Assembly: GCA_015658495.1 (NCBI GenBank)
Contig: DQOT01000188.1
Span: 1 to 9,365 of the forward strand
Length of the DNA stretch: 9,365 nucleotides
From: Fidelibacterota bacterium
GTDB lineage: Bacteria; Fidelibacterota; Marinisomatia; Marinisomatales; UBA1611
Direction: 5' to 3'
The notes under the pieces were generated by a model that did no database searches, was not told the DNA's origin, and saw only the letters and a program-made list of their open reading frames with translations. Every line of letters begins with the position of its first letter. Positions within the stretch are counted from its first letter, which is position 1. Position numbers and translations under genes: made by a program. Shown here piece after piece: positions 5,551 through 9,365 of the stretch.

Positions 5551-6513
5551 TCATTTATAAACCTCCCAGGCAGAACGTATCAACGTATCCAAATCTGAAT
5601 ATTGCGGCATCCAATCCAAGATCTCATTTGCTTTATTAGATCCAGCCACAACCGTAGCGGGATCTCCATCTCTCCGTCCCACAATCTCAAAAAGAATTTC
5701 ATTGCCTGTGACTTCTTTGGCTTTGTTGATTACATCCAAAACGGAATGACCTTCTCCCGTTGCCAGGTTTATTAAAACATTTTCATACGTAGAAGAAATA
5801 TGCTCCATTGACTTCACGTGCGCAGTCGCCAGGTCATTTACATGGATGTAGTCCCGGACGCCCGTGCCGTCATGAGTATCGTAATCATTTCCAAATACTT
5901 CCATTTTTTTCTGAATTCCGGATGCCACTTCCATGACAATTGGAATCAAATTTTGTGGATTTTTTTCTTTACCACGAATCCGTCCTTTCACATCGTAGCC
6001 GGCGGCATTGAAATATCGTAGAGCAGCAAAACGGATTCCTTTCAATTCATTGAACCATTTCAGGTTTCTTTCGATTTGGAGTTTTGTCTCGCCATAATAA
6101 TTAATGGGTTCAGTGGGATGATCTTCATCCATGGGGATGTATTGTGGAATTCCATACACGGATGCTGTTGACGAGAATACGAGATTCTTCACACCATGCC
6201 GATCGCAAGCATTGAGCAGATTGATGGTTCCATTCAGGTTATTGTGAGCATATTTCCCAGGATCTATCATGGATTCTCCCGCTGCTTTCCATGCTGCCAG
6301 ATGGATCACACCATCCATCCCATTCGACAAAACGCTATCCAGATCAGAACCGGAATGTGTTGTCCCTTTCACAAATTCTGCCCGTGGATCGATATTTTCT
6401 TCCAATCCAAGGGACATATCATCGAGAATGGTCACATCGTGTCCTTGGTCAATCAATTCATAAACCACATGGGAACCAATATATCCTGCGCCACCTGTTA
6501 TTAGAATTTTCAT
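5551..6513 (-). CDS. galE: UDP-glucose 4-epimerase
   Basis: Extended short-chain dehydrogenase/reductase (320 aa) that interconverts UDP-glucose and UDP-galactose, feeding LPS and exopolysaccharide synthesis and galactose use. The NAD-binding GGAGYIG is at 7-13 and the acidic DD that ends the second strand at 31-32. The catalytic region is FSSTASVYG (113-121, Thr116 at the place of the usual Ser/Thr), with Tyr140 and Lys144 in YYGETK. RYFNAAG is at 167-173 and GVRDYIHVNDLA at 218-229, all typical of GalE. I use the ATG at 6513, which overlaps the uvrB stop as TGATG; a TTG three bases upstream is also in frame but less likely. With no clear Shine-Dalgarno, coupling to uvrB is probable. Activity on UDP-GlcNAc/GalNAc cannot be excluded. 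The pairing with uvrB looks like an operon of convenience. Confidence 0.94.
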   Translation of the reverse strand: MKILITGGAGYIGSHVVYELIDQGHDVTILDDMSLGLEENIDPRAEFVKGTTHSGSDLDSVLSNGMDGVIHLAAWKAAGESMIDPGKYAHNNLNGTINLLNACDRHGVKNLVFSSTASVYGIPQYIPMDEDHPTEPINYYGETKLQIERNLKWFNELKGIRFAALRYFNAAGYDVKGRIRGKEKNPQNLIPIVMEVASGIQKKMEVFGNDYDTHDGTGVRDYIHVNDLATAHVKSMEHISSTYENVLINLATGEGHSVLDVINKAKEVTGNEILFEIVGRRDGDPATVVAGSNKANEILDWMPQYSDLDTLIRSAWEVYK

Positions 6514-8513
6514 CAAACTGTAATTCCCAGATCTTTTTCGAATTCTTCAATTTCATCCCGGATTTTTGCCGCTTTCTCAAATTCTAGTTTTTCTGCTGAT
6601 TCCAGCATGGCTTTTCGGAGTTCTAAAAGAATCATCTGTTTTTCCGCTTCCGGTAAATGGTCCTTATCATAACCAGGTACATAGACATCTTTTTTATCAT
6701 GTCTTGAATCAGCCACTGCTGTCGATGTCATGATTTCATCAAGCGATTTATAAATGGTTTTTGGTGTGATGCCATTTTTCTCATTGAATTTTGACTGGAT
6801 CTTTCTTCGCTGATTCGTGGTATCCACAAGGTTTTGCATGGCGTCTGTAATTTTGTCTCCATAGAGTATGACGAGCCCTTCTATATTCCGTGCTGCTCGG
6901 CCTGCCACCTGAAGCAATGCACTTTTTGATCGAAGAAACCCTTGCTTATCCGCATCCAAAACGGCAACAAGACTCACTTCAGGAAGGTCCAACCCCTCAC
7001 GAAGTAAATTGATCCCAACTAATACATCAAATTCGCCAATCCGAAGTTCCCGCAGGATTTGGACACGTTCCAGCGTGGCAATATCAGAATGGAGATAGCG
7101 AACCTGAATATTAAGTCCGGTCAAATATTCTGTGAGATCTTCCGCCATTCGTTTGGTGAGAGTCGTTACAAGCACGCGCTCTTTCCGTTTGGCTCGATAA
7201 CGGATCTCACCCACGAGATCATCAATTTGTCCACGTGTTTCACGAATATCCACTTCAGGATCCAGTAATCCCGTGGGACGGATGACCTGTTCAACCACAA
7301 CACCTTGGGTCAGTTCCATTTCTCTATGAGATGGCGTAGCTGATGTAAAAATGATCTGCTTTTGTGCTTTGAAAAATTCATCGTATTTCAGAGGACGATT
7401 ATCCAAAGCACTTGGGAGACGAAATCCATGTTCTACCAAGGTTTCTTTCCGTGCTCTGTCGCCATTATACATTCCCTGGATCTGGGGAAGTGTTACATGG
7501 GATTCATCCAGAATTGTGAGCGAATTATCCGGGAAAAAATCCTGCAATGTGTAAGGCGTTTCTCCCGGAGCACGATCTGCAAAGAATCTGGAATAATTCT
7601 CGATCCCGGAACAATAGCCCAATTCGATCATCATTTCCATATCAAAATTGGTTCGTTGCTCCAATCGTTGTGCTTCCAATAATTTGTTATGATTTCGAAG
7701 AAAGTCCAACCGATCCGTTAATTCCTGACGAATCTCACCGATCACACGTAATGTGGTTTCTTTATCCGTAACAAAATGTTTTGCCGGGAAAATGACTGCT
7801 GTAAGAATCGTTTCTCTGATCTCTCCCGTTAATGGATCAAATTTTGTGATAGAATCCACATTGGTGCCAAACATTTCGATCCGAATGCAAGCATCTTCAT
7901 AAGCAGGGAATACCTCAATCACATCACCGCGAACTCGAACGTTTCCCCGCTCCAAAACTTTGTCATTCCGAGAATAATGAATATTGATCAATTTGGATAA
8001 AAATGCCCGACGATCCAGCGCATCACCGGTGGAAACAGTCACCGACCCTTTATTGTATTCTTCCGGTGAACCGATGCCATAAATGCAGGACACGGAACTG
8101 ACCACGATCACATCTTCCCGAGCCATGAGGGAACTGGTTGTCTTTAGCCGCAGTTTGTCAATCTCTTCATTCACGGACATGTCTTTTTCAATGAAGGTAT
8201 CCGTCACTGGCAAATAGGCTTCCGGTTGGTAATAATCATAATAGGAAATAAAAAACTCTACCGCATTGTCCGGAAAGAGTTGCTTGAATTCACCATACAA
8301 CTGGGCAGCCAGTGTTTTATTATGATTCATGATCAAGGTCGGTTTCTGAACCGCCTGAATCACATTGGCCATGGTGAATGTTTTCCCTGAACCGGTCACA
8401 CCCAATAAGGTCTGGTATTCATCACCCCGGTTAACACCCTTTACCAATTCATCAATGGCTTGAGGCTGATCTCCTTGTGGCGTGAAATCGGAGTTAATTT
8501 TAAACTCTGCCAT
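6513..8513 (-). CDS. uvrB: UvrABC excinuclease subunit B
   Basis: Damage-verification subunit of nucleotide excision repair: loaded on DNA by UvrA, it opens the lesion with its beta-hairpin and recruits UvrC for incision. The 666 residues are full length. Walker A GVTGSGKT is at 38-45, the beta-hairpin YYDYYQPEAY at 91-100, the DESH Walker B at 336-339, and SATPS at 391-395. VGINLLREGLDLPE is at 499-512, and helicase motif VI QVAGRAARN at 535-543 (commonly QTIGRAARN). A UVR domain at about 627-660 contacts UvrC. The ATG has no Shine-Dalgarno, but a good promoter ends 7 nt upstream, so the mRNA may be leaderless. The stop overlaps galE. Confidence 0.98.
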   Translation of the reverse strand: MAEFKINSDFTPQGDQPQAIDELVKGVNRGDEYQTLLGVTGSGKTFTMANVIQAVQKPTLIMNHNKTLAAQLYGEFKQLFPDNAVEFFISYYDYYQPEAYLPVTDTFIEKDMSVNEEIDKLRLKTTSSLMAREDVIVVSSVSCIYGIGSPEEYNKGSVTVSTGDALDRRAFLSKLINIHYSRNDKVLERGNVRVRGDVIEVFPAYEDACIRIEMFGTNVDSITKFDPLTGEIRETILTAVIFPAKHFVTDKETTLRVIGEIRQELTDRLDFLRNHNKLLEAQRLEQRTNFDMEMMIELGYCSGIENYSRFFADRAPGETPYTLQDFFPDNSLTILDESHVTLPQIQGMYNGDRARKETLVEHGFRLPSALDNRPLKYDEFFKAQKQIIFTSATPSHREMELTQGVVVEQVIRPTGLLDPEVDIRETRGQIDDLVGEIRYRAKRKERVLVTTLTKRMAEDLTEYLTGLNIQVRYLHSDIATLERVQILRELRIGEFDVLVGINLLREGLDLPEVSLVAVLDADKQGFLRSKSALLQVAGRAARNIEGLVILYGDKITDAMQNLVDTTNQRRKIQSKFNEKNGITPKTIYKSLDEIMTSTAVADSRHDKKDVYVPGYDKDHLPEAEKQMILLELRKAMLESAEKLEFEKAAKIRDEIEEFEKDLGITV

Positions 8514-8520
8514 AATGTCT

Positions 8521-8550
8521 AAATTACGGACTTTATCCGACGGGGGTCAA
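8521..8550 (-). promoter_or_regulatory. Predicted uvrB promoter
   Basis: Read on the minus strand, TTGACC (8550-8545) is followed after 18 nt by TAATTT (8526-8521). The extended TAATTTAG is also one mismatch from the Bacteroidota -7 box TAnnTTTG. The last base of the -10 is 7 nt before the uvrB ATG, placing the transcription start at or one base before the A of ATG. This fits the lack of a ribosome binding site and predicts a leaderless transcript. Confidence 0.6.
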
Positions 8551-8557
8551 TGGCAGA

Positions 8558-8573
8558 CTTTATCAAGATAAAG
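8558..8573. promoter_or_regulatory. Candidate operator palindrome upstream of uvrB
   Basis: CTTTATC-AA-GATAAAG is a perfect 7-bp inverted repeat ending just upstream of the predicted -35. A half-site copy (GACTTTATC) recurs at 8529-8537 inside the promoter spacer, 27 bp from the same 9-mer at 8556-8564. The layout suggests a dimeric regulator that could block uvrB transcription. The motif is neither the E. coli nor the Bacillus LexA box, so the regulator is unknown. Confidence 0.4.
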
Positions 8574-8652
8574 AGAAGGAAATTGGGTGATGATTAGGAG
8601 TTTGGATGGAAAATGGTTAGAGGTGAGTTGAAGCTGTTAATTGGTTGGACGG

Positions 8653-8683
8653 TTGAAAATCCATGAAATCTCTTTAGTATAAT
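8653..8683 (+). promoter_or_regulatory. Possible rightward promoter
   Basis: TTGAAA at 8653-8658 and a perfect TATAAT at 8678-8683 are separated by 19 nt, longer than ideal. It would start transcription near 8690 and leave a leader of about 115 nt before the ATG at 8805. The leader contains the palindromes described next. It is the only credible promoter on this side. Confidence 0.4.
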
Positions 8684-8745
8684 GAGTACGTTCATCCTAA
8701 ATGTCTAACACAGAATGGTCATGGCATTTTTTCATTTAAACAGAT

Positions 8746-8760
8746 TAGAAATAATTTCTA
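8746..8760. repeat. Perfect palindrome in the leader of the rightward gene
   Basis: TAGAAAT-A-ATTTCTA is a perfect 7-bp inverted repeat, followed by an AT-rich run and a second short one, ATTCT-GA-AGAAT, at 8770-8781. Either could be a protein-binding site. Stems this AT-rich with so small a loop make poor RNA hairpins, so I do not call a terminator. Confidence 0.3.
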
Positions 8761-8804
8761 TTTTATTTTATTCTGAAGAATGAATCTTGTTTTTAGATTT
8801 CATC

Positions 8805-9110
8805 ATGACCACGAACCAATTTATTGTTTCTCTTGAAAATGAAATTCCACCGAATGGGATTTCCCAATTATTGGAAGCACTGTGGTGGGAGAAAAACGGT
8901 AATTGGACGAAGGCTCACAAGATCACGCAAGAGATCCATACAAAGGATGCAGCGCTGGTTCATGCGTATTTACACCGGCGAGAAGGCGACTTATCCAATG
9001 CTAATTATTGGTACCGGACTGCTGGAGAATCAGCTTTTAGCGGAACGACGGATGAAGAGTGGGAATCTTTGGTTGATAATTTTTTATCCCACAGGAGGAG
9101 GAAAAAATAA
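8805..9110 (+). CDS. Small conserved protein of unknown function
   Basis: A 101-residue soluble protein, no signal peptide or membrane segment. It matches, from memory, an unnamed small family found across many bacteria, marked by a QLLEALWWEKNGNWTKAHK stretch, then HAYLHRREGDLSNANYWYR and a C-terminal EEWESLV helix. The pattern is two to three amphipathic helices with tetratricopeptide-like spacing (WxKAH, LSNANYWYRTAG), so a protein-protein scaffold is possible, but no function is known to me. I chose the ATG at 8805 (MTTNQF) over a TTG at 8787 that would add six residues. No Shine-Dalgarno precedes it. The basic tail HRRRKK comes from three AGG codons plus AAA AAA, which also form the ribosome binding site of the next frame. 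It is divergent from uvrB. Confidence 0.85.
   Translation: MTTNQFIVSLENEIPPNGISQLLEALWWEKNGNWTKAHKITQEIHTKDAALVHAYLHRREGDLSNANYWYRTAGESAFSGTTDEEWESLVDNFLSHRRRKK
9093..9101 (+). promoter_or_regulatory. Very strong Shine-Dalgarno inside the 3' end of the 101-aa gene
   Basis: AGGAGGAGG ends 8 nt before the ATG at 9110. It is made of three consecutive AGG arginine codons of the upstream gene. Such a site is rare among the starts in this window and marks the following short frame as possibly translated. Confidence 0.6.
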
Positions 9111-9217
9111 TGCCGGACTTATTTATCAAATACTGCAGCGGCAATAAAAACCAAATCGTCGAAGATTATACAATTCAGATAAATATTAAATCAATAAAGG
9201 ATGTACATAAAAAGTAA
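9110..9217 (+). CDS. Short coupled reading frame, 35 aa, unknown or truncated
   Basis: Starts MPDLFIKYCSGNKNQIVEDY and ends KDVHKK. Its ATG overlaps the stop of the 101-aa gene by one base (TAATG) and has the strong ribosome binding site just described, so translation is likely if the upstream gene is expressed. An N-terminal Met-Pro, a short strand ending Ile-Lys, a Gly turn and then a helix recall the first half of 4-oxalocrotonate tautomerase-like proteins, which use Pro2 as catalyst. That resemblance is weak, and the second half of such a protein is absent, so it could be a decayed remnant. The sequence becomes AT-rich after codon 20. Confidence 0.35.
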   Translation: MPDLFIKYCSGNKNQIVEDYTIQINIKSIKDVHKK

Positions 9218-9365
9218 CGATGAAGAACTTCGTAATCATCACTTATTAGGATTAGTTTTTAACGGATTTTATTCGTGACAAAAATCACTTTGAAGAATAA
9301 CAAATCCACCAAAGCAAGATACTATTAGATATTTTCATTAGCAGGTTATTCCGCAGAATAGCAAA
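9218..9365. other. AT-rich tail without a recognisable gene
   Basis: I see no supported gene here on either strand. A 25-codon frame (ATG at 9201, stop ending at 9278) overlaps the 35-aa frame. Short open stretches run off the window edge on both strands, but none matches a family I know. No terminator with a stem plus T run is evident. Confidence 0.5.

Noticed and set aside
5306..5554. 82-aa minus-strand frame (MIKKFTFLEPACQPYRWF...) spanning the galE-regulator gap
   Set aside because: It has ATGA overlaps at both ends, but its content is the translated palindrome and repeat-like segments, with no protein family pattern. Kept as a repeat region rather than a gene.
6514..6516. TTG start for galE
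   Set aside because: The next codon is ATG in a TGATG overlap with the uvrB stop, and GalE proteins normally begin MKILITGG or similar.
8600..8700. 33-codon minus-strand frame (MNVLIILKRFHGF...) upstream of uvrB
   Set aside because: Short, weak start signal, upstream of the predicted uvrB promoter, and partly made of the low-complexity GATGGAAAATGG-type repeat.
8722..8737. TGGCATTTTTTCATTT as a sigma-54 -24/-12 promoter
   Set aside because: The TGGCA half is present but no GC doublet occurs at the -12 position, which is nearly invariant.

Overview
The window reads as chromosomal housekeeping DNA from a Gram-negative bacterium of the Fibrobacterota-Chlorobiota-Bacteroidota (FCB) side of the tree. 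The clues are a sigma-54 activator gene directly followed by an LptE-type LPS-assembly lipoprotein, an arrangement I know from Bacteroidota-like genomes; the scarcity of Shine-Dalgarno sequences before most genes; and a uvrB -10 region (TAATTTAG) close to the Bacteroidota -7 box TAnnTTTG. A marine or sediment lineage such as Neomarinimicrobiota (Marinimicrobia) would fit, but that is a guess from overall feel, not a demonstrated placement.

Almost everything lies on the minus strand, read from right to left: uvrB, galE, a 241-nt repeat-rich gap, a sigma-54-dependent regulator, lptE, asnS, a TIGR00725-like SLOG-fold protein, acylphosphatase and glutamine-dependent NAD+ synthetase (nadE). Packing is tight. 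uvrB/galE share TGATG, the regulator and lptE are 1 nt apart, lptE and asnS 19 nt apart, asnS/SLOG share TAATG, SLOG/acylphosphatase overlap by 8 nt and acylphosphatase/nadE share ATGA. I read this as two transcription units, uvrB-galE and regulator-to-nadE, or one long unit interrupted by the repeat gap. The genes cover DNA repair, nucleotide-sugar supply for cell-surface glycans, outer-membrane LPS assembly, Asn-tRNA charging, acyl-phosphate hydrolysis and NAD synthesis.

To the right of uvrB a 291-nt divergent intergenic region holds a good promoter for uvrB, which looks nearly leaderless, a candidate operator palindrome, and a weaker rightward promoter. The rightward genes are a small conserved protein of unknown function (101 aa) and a translationally coupled 35-aa reading frame with an unusually strong ribosome binding site. 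The last ~150 nt carry no recognisable gene.

No CRISPR array, tRNA, rRNA, insertion sequence or defence system is visible. The points most worth checking are: an in-frame TAA in nadE with homologous-looking codons continuing after it to the window edge; an acidic calcium-loop-like insertion in LptE; an LptE signal peptide encoded by a low-complexity repeat; an A9 tract whose slippage would fuse the SLOG protein to acylphosphatase; a Gly-to-Arg change in the acylphosphatase active-site loop; and the palindromic element between galE and the regulator.
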